From positions 1 to 61,852 of the forward strand of contig DASVQA010000001.1 in NCBI GenBank assembly GCA_036389375.1: a DNA stretch of 61,852 nt. The letters are read 5' to 3'. Below the pieces are notes generated by a model. It made no database searches and was not told the origin of the DNA. It saw only the letters and a program-made list of their open reading frames with translations. The position numbers and the translations under genes are program-made. Numbering within the stretch: position 1 is the first letter of the stretch; every line of letters starts with the position of its first letter. Origin of the DNA: QHXQ01 sp036389375 (GTDB taxonomy: Bacteria; Acidobacteriota; Blastocatellia; Pyrinomonadales; Pyrinomonadaceae). This document shows, one piece after another, positions 36,235-43,773 of the stretch.

Positions 36235-36657
36235 TTAAGGTTGCTGCGCTTGCAGTTGCTTAAGAAAATCTGCCGGCGAGAAAACCGGCAGATTGGCATT
36301 CTTATAATCGTCCAGATTGCGTGTGATGAGCACGTCAAGTCCTGCGGTCAGGGCGCAGAGATGCTGCACCGCATCCTCATAATCTGTGAAAGGCGAAACG
36401 AGGGCGTTAATGAGAATTGTATGATCAAGCGGGCAGACGCGCACCGTCTGCAAGAGCCTGACAAGGGCCTCTTGCAGAGCGCTAGTGCTTTTAGCTTTCC
36501 GGGCAATGTAGAAAATGTTGATGGGCGTAATGGCGGAGATGTATGCCTCAAACGCGCCTTGCTCGCTTAGGTCAAGCAACTGACCCGCCGCCGAGGCGAA
36601 AGGTGCGCGGGCCAAGATAACGTCCAGCACAACATCGGTATCGAGCAGGGCACGCAT
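36235..36657 (-). CDS. PIN-domain toxin (VapC-like ribonuclease)
   Basis: The 140-residue PIN domain begins RALLDTDVVLDVILAR, supplying the first conserved Asp residues. Mid-domain acids follow in DYEDAVQHLCAL, and the last in TRNLDDYK. This is the four-acid layout of PIN_3/VapC-type endoribonucleases that cleave tRNA or rRNA. The start overlaps the antitoxin stop by one base. The pair is visibly lower in GC than its neighbours, which suggests acquisition. The stop lies 5 bp before dnaG. Confidence 0.85.
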   Translation of the reverse strand: MRALLDTDVVLDVILARAPFASAAGQLLDLSEQGAFEAYISAITPINIFYIARKAKSTSALQEALVRLLQTVRVCPLDHTILINALVSPFTDYEDAVQHLCALTAGLDVLITRNLDDYKNANLPVFSPADFLKQLQAQQP

Positions 36658-36992
36658 CAGGAATACTTCTCCAACAAGTGGTCGGCGTAAATATCCTTCA
36701 ACTCTTCATCCGTGGGCGCGGCACCCTCAAACTTGATCACACCATGCAATAGTTGTGAAATCGGCATGCCGTCCTGTCCGGCAAACTGAGCTTCCGTGTG
36801 GGCTGGCAACTCTTGGTCTATGAGCGGTGAGTTATCGGGCTTGGTGCTATTACGTAAGAGGTTGTCAACAGACCAGCCGGGCACGCGCGGTTGCATCTCT
36901 TCGCGCACGCTGCGTGAGATTATTTTCAGCAGTTCCACTCTTTGTTCGAGCGGTAGTTGCTTGATCTCGTTGATTAGCTGTTCATGTGTCAT
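36657..36992 (-). CDS. Putative antitoxin partner of the PIN toxin
   Basis: The 111-residue acidic protein begins MTHEQLINEIKQLPLEQRVELLKIISRSVREE, a helical N-terminus like those of many PIN-associated antitoxins of DUF2281/AbrB-adjacent types. The C-terminal part, DEELKDIYADHLLEKYS, would be the toxin-binding tail. I cannot name the family firmly; the role rests on size and on gene order immediately before a PIN toxin. Its ATG overlaps the waaC stop by 4 bp, and AGGAG lies 7 bases upstream inside waaC. Confidence 0.65.
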   Translation of the reverse strand: MTHEQLINEIKQLPLEQRVELLKIISRSVREEMQPRVPGWSVDNLLRNSTKPDNSPLIDQELPAHTEAQFAGQDGMPISQLLHGVIKFEGAAPTDEELKDIYADHLLEKYS

Positions 36993-38050
36993 AGCCCAAC
37001 TCCTGAGCGTGCGCCCGCCTGCCCGCCGTTCATTACTTGTTGCAACTCAGACCAGACCTGCGCTGGCCTGATGCCGACGAGACAGGCCGGTTCGGCGTGT
37101 GCCGCGCCCTCGTAAGTGCATTGTACTTCGTGGCACTTGACGCAGGCGAAGTCGGACGCAAGGTGGCGTTGGTGGCGACCGAGCGCGGCGACCATGCGCG
37201 GGTCGGTCGCACCATAGATGCTCACGGAGGGCACGTCGAAGGCGGCGGCGATGTGACTGAGGCCGGTGTCCAACCCGACGGTCGCGTGCGCGCGGGCGAT
37301 GATGGCCGCTTTTTCGGAGATGGATAGCTGCGGCAGCACCATCACTTTATTGTCGGCGTCTGCGATGCGCAGCGCGCGCTGGCGCTCGGCCTCTGTGCCC
37401 CAAGGCAAGACCACGTAAAAGCCCGCGCGCGTCGCCATGCGCGTCAACGCCTGCCAGTAGCTTTCCGCCCAGCACTTGGAAGTCCAACTCGTGCTGTGTA
37501 TGAAGACGAGATACGGCCCCGGCGGCACGACGGGCGGCGGGCCGAGACTGGCGCGTGCGACGCCGTAATCAATTTCGCTTTCGTCGTAGGTGTAGCCGAG
37601 CGCACGCGCGAGCAGTTCACGCATGCGCCGGATGGAGTGTTGCCCTTTGGGCACGAAGAACTTTTGCTGATAGAAAAATTGTGCGCCCCATTCGTGTACG
37701 GCGCGACGGTCGTAGCCGTAGCGTGGGCCTCTGGCGAGGCGCGCAGCCAGGGCGCTTTTCAATTCGCATTGCACGTCAACGATCAGATCGTAGCGGCGGC
37801 TGCGCAGGTCTCTTAAAAACGCGCGCGGTTCGCCGCTCTGCGCCGCGCCGCGCGGGTCGCGTCGCCAGCGCCGGAAGGCGCTCGCTAAGACGCGCTCGAC
37901 GCCTGGATGCCACGCCGGCACTTGCGCGAACGACTCGTCCACGACCCAGTCGAAACGGAGACCCGGCATTGCTCGGCGCGCGTCGGTGAGGGCGGGTAAG
38001 GTCTGCACTAAATCACCCATTGACGAGAGCCTGACGATTAAGACGTGCAT
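36989..38050 (-). CDS. waaC: Lipopolysaccharide heptosyltransferase I (GT9)
   Basis: WaaC adds the first heptose to Kdo2-lipid A. The 353-residue GT-B enzyme has the N-terminal MHVLIVRLSSMGDLVQTLPALTDARRAMP, nearly the WaaC consensus, the acceptor-domain ELKSALAARLARGPRYGYDR, and the donor-binding FIHSTSWTSKCWAESYW and GLDTGLSHIAAAFDVPSVSIYGATDP. A CVKCHEVQCTY segment is typical of GT9 enzymes. It starts 12 bp after the 2OG oxygenase gene and overlaps the antitoxin start. Confidence 0.92.
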   Translation of the reverse strand: MHVLIVRLSSMGDLVQTLPALTDARRAMPGLRFDWVVDESFAQVPAWHPGVERVLASAFRRWRRDPRGAAQSGEPRAFLRDLRSRRYDLIVDVQCELKSALAARLARGPRYGYDRRAVHEWGAQFFYQQKFFVPKGQHSIRRMRELLARALGYTYDESEIDYGVARASLGPPPVVPPGPYLVFIHSTSWTSKCWAESYWQALTRMATRAGFYVVLPWGTEAERQRALRIADADNKVMVLPQLSISEKAAIIARAHATVGLDTGLSHIAAAFDVPSVSIYGATDPRMVAALGRHQRHLASDFACVKCHEVQCTYEGAAHAEPACLVGIRPAQVWSELQQVMNGGQAGARSGVGL

Positions 38051-38062
38051 GGTGAACGGAAA

Positions 38063-38713
38063 TTAATGCGCCCCTTGATTGAGCCGTTGGCGCAAGCCCT
38101 TCAACTTCGCCGTGATGCTATGGCGCAGCAGGTGGCGATTGAGCGCGCCCTTGTTGCGGATGTAGTTCAGTTGCAGCACGCGGCGCGGCCCCTGAAACGA
38201 CTTGTGCCCGTGCCAGCAGTTGTCCGTCACCTTGAAGATTAGACAACTGCCGAACGTCGGCGGTATCTCGACCACGTAATCTTCCAGACTCGCGCGACCG
38301 CGCAGGACGCGCAGCCGCCCGCCGTCCACTTCCCAGCCGGGATTCAAATAAAGCAGCAAGGTCAGAAACTTTGAACTCGTGTCGGTGTGGATGCGCCCGT
38401 CGCGCTGATCCGCCTGCCCGCGCACGGTGATCATCGTGTGCCGGTCGGACAGGTCGAGACTGAACTTGGCTTCGATGGCGGCCCGCAACGCCTGACTCTG
38501 CAACTCTTCGGTCAGGCGACCAAACGTCGCGCCCCACTTTAACTGATTGAGCGGATAGCTGCCACGCGCCTTGATGTCGGGAAAATCTCTGGCGACCTCA
38601 GTCTGAAAATCTGCGCCTAAAAAATTCGGGACATGCACGAACGGATAAGGGTCTTCGTGCAGCGGCGCGGCGCGTAGCGCCTCAAGCTGGATGATAGATA
38701 ACTGCTCCGACAA
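38063..38713 (-). CDS. 2-oxoglutarate/Fe(II) oxygenase-like protein
   Basis: The 216-residue product has the jelly-roll metal triad H-x-D in GRIHTDTSSKF (His near 107), a distal His in CWHGHKSF (near 167), and the 2OG-binding Arg in GPRRVLQLNY. LTLLLYLNPGWEVDGGRLRVL is the typical strand after H-x-D. A TTG start at 38713 is chosen because GAGGA lies 6-7 bases before it; the frame stays open far upstream without support and overlaps the glycosyltransferase on the other strand. Next to waaC, it may hydroxylate a sugar or lipid of LPS, but the substrate is not shown. Confidence 0.72.
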   Translation of the reverse strand: MSEQLSIIQLEALRAAPLHEDPYPFVHVPNFLGADFQTEVARDFPDIKARGSYPLNQLKWGATFGRLTEELQSQALRAAIEAKFSLDLSDRHTMITVRGQADQRDGRIHTDTSSKFLTLLLYLNPGWEVDGGRLRVLRGRASLEDYVVEIPPTFGSCLIFKVTDNCWHGHKSFQGPRRVLQLNYIRNKGALNRHLLRHSITAKLKGLRQRLNQGAH

Positions 38714-38962
38714 TGTAATTCCTCGAAAGTCTAAAGAGTCTAAAATTCCGGCGCGCGAAACGTATGTGGCGCGGCCCGGCAGACCTGTTGAACCCGAAAG
38801 CATATAGCGGCCGCGCCGACGCCGCAAACGCCCGCTGCCCGCCTTGACGGATGCGCCCCGGCCGCGCATGGGCTGTTGACGCGGCCGCGCGCGCCCTCCT
38901 ATGCTCGCCCGTAAGTGTCGCCCGCGCGTTCCGTATGCCGGCCGGGCCATACGACTGCTGCC
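38714..38962. other. Divergent control region, LPS genes
   Basis: The region lies between the minus-strand oxygenase-waaC group and the plus-strand glycosyltransferases. One good plus-strand promoter is listed separately. On the minus strand a TATATG near 38,805 with a poor -35 is the only candidate. Confidence 0.4.
38876..38905 (+). promoter_or_regulatory. Candidate promoter for the GT2 gene
   Basis: TTGACG (38876-38881), an 18-bp spacer and TATGCT (38900-38905). Transcription would begin near 38,912, only about 3 nt before an in-frame GTG at 38915. Confidence 0.5.
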
Positions 38963-39742
38963 TTGAAGATCACGGCCACCATCATCACTTACAACGAGGC
39001 GGATCACATCCGTGCTGCCTGCGAGTCGGTTGCGTGGGCCGACGAACTCGTGGTCGTGGACTCCGGTTCGACCGACGCGACGCGCGAGATCGCCGCCGAC
39101 TGTGGCGCGCGCGTCATCGAACGCCCTTGGCCCGGTTTCGCCGCGCAGAAACAGTTCGCCGCAGACGAGGCCCGGCACGATTGGGTCTTTAGTCTCGACG
39201 CCGACGAGCGCGTTTCGGCCGACTTGCGCGCAAGCATCGAAGATTTGCTCTACACGCCGGACGCGCAACTCGCCGACGGCTACACGATGGCGCGGCGCGC
39301 TTTCTACATGGGGCGCTGGATACGCGGCGGTGGTTGGTATCCCGACCGGCAACTGCGGCTCTACCGCAAAGCGCGCGGGCGCTGGGTCGGCGCGCACATA
39401 CACGAAGCCGTGAAACTGGACGATGGCGCACGCATCGCGGAGTTGGCCGGCGACCTGCTGCACTATACAGTCCGCGACGCCGCCGAGCATCACCGCATGA
39501 TCGGCGAGCGTTATGCGCCGCTCGCCGCGCGCAAACTGTTCGACGAGGGCCGCCGCACGACACCCTTCAAAGTGGCCACCGTCGGCGCGGCGACCTTCGT
39601 GCGCAACTTCATTTTGAAGGGCGGCTTCCGCGACGGGCTGGCCGGTTATGCCATCGCCCGCTTCGCCGCCCAGCACGCGTTTCTCAAATACCTGATGTTG
39701 TGGGAACTGCAAAACCGCCCTGAGAATATAGACGCGAAGTAG
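38963..39742 (+). CDS. Family 2 glycosyltransferase, WaaE/KdtX type
   Basis: The cytoplasmic, membrane-associated GT-A enzyme of about 259 residues is likely to modify LPS core (WaaE adds glucose to heptose I). It has KITATIITYNEADHIRAACESV, VVVDSGSTDATREIA, the metal motif FSLDADERVS (D-x-D) and the WaaE-like AFYMGRWIRGGGWYPDRQLRLYRK with GAHIHEAV. I put the start at TTG 38963, where the family normally begins (MKI-type strand). The GTG at 38915 adds 16 residues and would be nearly leaderless given the promoter. The second GT9 gene follows after 11 bp. Confidence 0.86.
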   Translation: MKITATIITYNEADHIRAACESVAWADELVVVDSGSTDATREIAADCGARVIERPWPGFAAQKQFAADEARHDWVFSLDADERVSADLRASIEDLLYTPDAQLADGYTMARRAFYMGRWIRGGGWYPDRQLRLYRKARGRWVGAHIHEAVKLDDGARIAELAGDLLHYTVRDAAEHHRMIGERYAPLAARKLFDEGRRTTPFKVATVGAATFVRNFILKGGFRDGLAGYAIARFAAQHAFLKYLMLWELQNRPENIDAK

Positions 39743-39753
39743 CTGTGAAATAG

Positions 39754-40932
39754 ATGCGCGCGCTCGTTCCGGCGCATCGAATGTCGAGCATGAAGAGTCT
39801 GCACGAAACAGTGGCGACAGTGGCGACCCATGACGGCGACCCCGCCCGCGCTGAGCAGCGCGTCGGCGCGGCCAGCCCGCTCGCACCGGCGCGCTGGGAT
39901 TGGCGCGACGTGCGGCGCGTGCTGGTCGTGCGCCTGCGCTCAATCGGCGACACGGTGCTCGCCACGCCCGCGCTCGACGCCCTGCGCCGCTTCCTGCCCG
40001 CCGCGCGCATTGACCTCCTGCTCGAAGACTGGGTCGCGCCCCTGCTCGACGGCTTCGACGCCGTAGATAACATCATCACGGTCGCACCGGGCAGCACACG
40101 CGCCCGCCTCAGCGTGGCCCGCGCCCTGCGCGCCGCGCACTACGACGTGGCCTACAATCTGCACGGCGGCACGACCGCGACGCTGCTGGTGCGCGCCGCC
40201 GCCGCGCGCCAACGCGTCGGCTACGCCAGCTATCAATACAGCCTGCTCTACAACCACCGCGCGCCGGCTTCGAGCGAACTCTGGGGGCGCGCAAAAACGC
40301 ACTCGGTTGAGCAACAATTGGCGCTGCTCGGTTGGACGGGCGTGCCCGTCTCTGATCGCCCGCCCACACGCCTCGTCGTGACGCCCGCCGCAGACGCGAG
40401 CGTGCAAACGAAACTCCGCGCCGCCGGTCTGACTGAGCCGCAGCCCTTCGCTCTCATCCACCCGGCCGCCGCCTTCGACTCGAAGCAATGGGCCACGGAG
40501 AACTTTGCGCGCGTAGCAGAAGCCGTCGCCGCGCGCGGCCTCACGCCCGTCGCCATCGCCGCGCCCGACGAGCGGGCGGTGCTCACGCGCCTGTGCGCGC
40601 TCTCGTCAGTCCCTATCCAGACCTTCGCCGATCTGACGCTGCCGGAAGTGACTGCGCTCGCCGCCCGCGCGCGTCTGTTCGTCGGTAACGACAGCGGCAT
40701 CGCCCACATCGCCGCCGCCGTCAACACGCCGTCGGTCGTCGTCTTCGGCTCATCGAACATCGCCCACTGGCGACCGTGGACGCGCGGGCGCGCAGAGATC
40801 GTCCGCGAAGAGATGCCGTGCGCGCCGTGTCCCGGCTACACCTGTGGCGAGTTCGCGGAGGCGCAGTGCATTCGCCGCGTCACGGTTGCGCGCGTCGCGG
40901 CGGCAGTCGAATCTTTGTTGGCCGAAGCGTGA
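39754..40932 (+). CDS. Family 9 glycosyltransferase (heptosyltransferase II/III-like)
   Basis: The 392-residue GT9 enzyme is for LPS core extension. The catalytic-domain start RRVLVVRLRSIGDTVLATPALDALRRFLP comes after an N-terminal extension of about 50 residues that is probably disordered or untranslated; ATG codons at 39781 and 39790 are alternatives. It has the donor site FALIHPAAAFDSKQWATENFARVA and GNDSGIAHIAAAVNTPSVVVFGSSN, then a Cys cluster CAPCPGYTCGEFAEAQCI as in WaaF/RfaQ-type proteins. It forms a unit with the GT2 gene. It differs from WaaC across the divergent region, so the locus codes at least two core steps. Confidence 0.87.
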   Translation: MRALVPAHRMSSMKSLHETVATVATHDGDPARAEQRVGAASPLAPARWDWRDVRRVLVVRLRSIGDTVLATPALDALRRFLPAARIDLLLEDWVAPLLDGFDAVDNIITVAPGSTRARLSVARALRAAHYDVAYNLHGGTTATLLVRAAAARQRVGYASYQYSLLYNHRAPASSELWGRAKTHSVEQQLALLGWTGVPVSDRPPTRLVVTPAADASVQTKLRAAGLTEPQPFALIHPAAAFDSKQWATENFARVAEAVAARGLTPVAIAAPDERAVLTRLCALSSVPIQTFADLTLPEVTALAARARLFVGNDSGIAHIAAAVNTPSVVVFGSSNIAHWRPWTRGRAEIVREEMPCAPCPGYTCGEFAEAQCIRRVTVARVAAAVESLLAEA

Positions 40933-40954
40933 GTGTTAACTTCGCGGGCTGACT

Positions 40955-43459
40955 TCACTGTTTCAACTCAACAACAGTTGCGCCTGCGCCGCCTTGATCG
41001 GGTGGCGCTGGGGCATAAGCGGCGACGTGCGGGTGGCCGCGCAAAAAATCTGCGATGGCGCGGCGCAGTGCGCCCGTGCCATGCCCGTGAATGATGCGTA
41101 TGCGCGCGAGGCTGTGCAGATAGGCTTCGTCGAGAAACTTGTCAACGGCGGCAACGGCTTCGTCGGTCGTGCGCCCGATCAGATTCAACTCGGCGTCCGG
41201 CTCAGTCCGCGCGTCGTTTAAGCGCACCTGTGTCGTGCGCGCGGCGGCCGCGGCCATGCGTTCGAGTTGCGACTGGCGCGCAGCGCCGGGCTGCTGCGGC
41301 GCGCGTTCCATCAGTTCGAGGTTGGCGAGCCGTTCGCGCAGTCGCAGCGCGCCGACGCGGACTTCGGCTTCGCCGCCGGAGATGCGCTCGACCGTGCCCG
41401 TCTTGCCGAACGTGCGCAGCCGCACCGTATCGCCCGCGACGATCTCACGCTCGACCGTGGCCGGGCGATAAGCCGGCGCAGCATCCGAACTCTTACCGGC
41501 GGGCGCAACCGGCGCGTCCGGCTCGCTGTTCTTCCGCACGACGCGCACGCCGCCCGGTTGTTCTGATACGGTCTTGGACGTGCGCGTGGTCGCGGTCGTG
41601 CGCTGGGCCGTGCGGCGCAACTCGGCTGCGCGTTTCTCCGCTTCGCGCTCGACCTTCAGACGTACCGCGCGATCCTCGATCTGCGCGAACAATTCCTGCG
41701 CGCGCCGCTCGAAGTCCGTCATACCTGCGCGCATGTCGCGCTCGAAGGCTTGCTGGCGTTCGCGCTCGCGCCGCTCGGCGTCGCGTTCAAGCGACGAGTA
41801 TTTTTCGGCGACGGCCGCGCGCTCCTCTTCGAGCGCGCGGCGCAGTTGTTCCGCCTGCTCCGCCTCGCGTTGAATCCGGCGCAGGTACTCGGCGGCCGAG
41901 CGCGTCGAATCGTCCACGCGCGCGGCGGCGGCGGCGACGATCTCGGCAGGGAAGCCGAAGCGTTGCGCGATCTCTAAGCCGGAGGACGAGCCGGCCAAGC
42001 CGACGAGCAAGCGATAGGTCGGCTGCAATGTCTGCTCGTCAAACTCGACGCTCGCGTTGACGACGCCTGTCTCGTTCGCCGCGTACTGCTTGAGGCCGCT
42101 GTAGTGCGTCGTGGCGATGACGTGCGCGCCGCACGCGCGGCGGAAGTGGTCAACGACGGCGACGCCGAGAGCCGATCCCTCTTCCGGGTCTGTGCCCGTG
42201 CCGACTTCGTCAAGCAGCACGAGCGCGGGCGCGCGACAGTCTTCGAGCATGCGACTGATGTTGGCGATGTGCGCCGTGAAGGTGGAAAGATGCGCGGCTA
42301 AAGATTGCCGGTCGCCTATGTCGGCGAGCACCGAAGCGTAGAGCGGCACGCGCGCCGCCCGCACCGGCACGTGCAGACCGGAGAGCGCCATTAAAGCGAG
42401 CAGTCCCGCCGTCTTGAGCACGACGGTCTTGCCGCCCGCGTTTGCGCCGGAGATGACCATGACCGGGTGCTCGGCGTCCAACTCGAACGAGACGGGCACG
42501 ACCGCTTCATTCGTCGCACGCAGGTTCTCTTCAAGCAGCGGATGGCGCGCAGCCTCAAGCGCGAGCGTGCCCGTTGCGTCTATCTCCGGCTCGACGCAGT
42601 TGAAGGTGCGCGCGAGCACCGCTTTGGCGTTGACGAAATCCAGTTCGGTGACGGCCTCGGCCGCGCGTTCGAGCGCGGGCAACTCGCGGCGCAACTCGTC
42701 CGTGAGCGTGGCGAGGATGCGCGTGATCTCGCGCTCCTCTGTCTCGCGCAAACTCTGTAGTTCGTTGTTGCTCTCGATGGTTTCGAGCGGCTCGACGAAG
42801 ACGGTCGCGCCCGAAGAAGAGAAGCCGTGCCCGACGCCCGCGACACGCCCGCGCGCATCTGCCCGCACGGGGATAACGAAGCGGTCGTTACGCACCGTCA
42901 CCAACTGATCCTGAATGGCCTCTTCAGAGCGGCGCATCAGGTTTTCGAGCGCGCGCGTGATGTTGGCGCGCAGCCGGTTGATGTCGTGGCGAATACGCGC
43001 AAGCTCCGGGCTGGCGCGGTCGTCCAGTTCACCGCTCGGCAGAATCTTGGCCGTCACGCGCGCGGCGAGCGCGTACAACTCGCGCGGCAGGTCTGCGACC
43101 GTGGCCCAGAGCACGGGCGCGTCGGCGCGCTCCTGATGAATCTGCGCGCGGGCTTCGCCCACCTGATCGCAGAGCCGGGCCAGTTCAAGCAGCGCCAACG
43201 GGTCGAGCACGACGCCTTCGATGCGTATGCGCGCGAGCGCGTCCGTCGGGTCGGCCAATTCAGAGAACGACCAACCCGCGCCGCGTCGGCGCAACTCGAG
43301 CGCCTCGGCCACGCCCGCCAGCGCACGGCGGACGGCGTGCGCGTCGCCGAGCGGCGCAAGCGCGGCGGCGCGTGCGCGCCCCATCGGCGTCTGCGCGTAA
43401 CGGCGCACGAGCGCGCGCAACTCTTCATATTCCAGTACGGCGAAGGCTTGTTCGTTCAT
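40955..43459 (-). CDS. mutS2: MutS2 family protein (Smr-containing)
   Basis: The 834-residue product lacks the MutS mismatch-recognition domain. It has the core and clamp region, the ATPase with Walker A VISGANAGGKT (near 336), the signature LVLLDEVGTGTDPEEGSAL, a long Arg/Glu coiled coil (about 510-620), a KOW-like segment (VAGDTVRLRTFGKTGTVERISGGEAEVRVG) and a C-terminal Smr endonuclease domain with LNLIGRTTDEAV and IIHGHGTGALRRAI. MutS2 suppresses recombination and, in some species, rescues collided ribosomes. The HGxGxGxLR Smr motif is present as HGHGTGALR. Confidence 0.96.
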   Translation of the reverse strand: MNEQAFAVLEYEELRALVRRYAQTPMGRARAAALAPLGDAHAVRRALAGVAEALELRRRGAGWSFSELADPTDALARIRIEGVVLDPLALLELARLCDQVGEARAQIHQERADAPVLWATVADLPRELYALAARVTAKILPSGELDDRASPELARIRHDINRLRANITRALENLMRRSEEAIQDQLVTVRNDRFVIPVRADARGRVAGVGHGFSSSGATVFVEPLETIESNNELQSLRETEEREITRILATLTDELRRELPALERAAEAVTELDFVNAKAVLARTFNCVEPEIDATGTLALEAARHPLLEENLRATNEAVVPVSFELDAEHPVMVISGANAGGKTVVLKTAGLLALMALSGLHVPVRAARVPLYASVLADIGDRQSLAAHLSTFTAHIANISRMLEDCRAPALVLLDEVGTGTDPEEGSALGVAVVDHFRRACGAHVIATTHYSGLKQYAANETGVVNASVEFDEQTLQPTYRLLVGLAGSSSGLEIAQRFGFPAEIVAAAAARVDDSTRSAAEYLRRIQREAEQAEQLRRALEEERAAVAEKYSSLERDAERRERERQQAFERDMRAGMTDFERRAQELFAQIEDRAVRLKVEREAEKRAAELRRTAQRTTATTRTSKTVSEQPGGVRVVRKNSEPDAPVAPAGKSSDAAPAYRPATVEREIVAGDTVRLRTFGKTGTVERISGGEAEVRVGALRLRERLANLELMERAPQQPGAARQSQLERMAAAAARTTQVRLNDARTEPDAELNLIGRTTDEAVAAVDKFLDEAYLHSLARIRIIHGHGTGALRRAIADFLRGHPHVAAYAPAPPDQGGAGATVVELKQ

Positions 43460-43773
43460 AAGAAAATGGCCGTTAGTTATTAGCCGCCCGGCCTAAGTGG
43501 CGCGAAAAAGTTTGTAAGTAAACCGGGCGCGCGCGCGACTAATCACTGAAGGCTGAAAGTGTATCTTAGCATCTCAGGTTGGCCGGCGGGAAAACGCGTC
43601 TGCTCTTGCGCGAACGAGGTGCGCCGGGTCGGTCGCGCGGGTGCGTGATAAACTGCGGGCGCGCAGCTTTTCCTGTCATTAGTTGCCGGCTGTTGTCATC
43701 TAAAGGGGTGACAATCTTTCGCCGGAGGCGGCGCGTAAATGGTTTGCGCGGTCAATTTGGTTTTGAGTTGAGG
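43460..43773. other. Divergent intergenic region with inverted repeats
   Basis: Between mutS2 and the thioredoxin/NHL gene. TTGTCA and TGACAA arms (near 43,694-43,717, about 10 nt apart) form a candidate operator 60 bp before the NHL gene. Closer to mutS2, CCGCCCGG and CCGGGCGC, flanked by TTAGTTATTAG and CTAATCACTGAA, form a weak version of the intergenic hairpin family. No convincing promoter pair was found. Confidence 0.4.

Noticed and set aside
38714..39943. N-terminal extension of the 2OG oxygenase frame to 39943
   Set aside because: The extension is antisense to the GT2 gene. GAGGA before TTG 38713 gives a normal-sized oxygenase.
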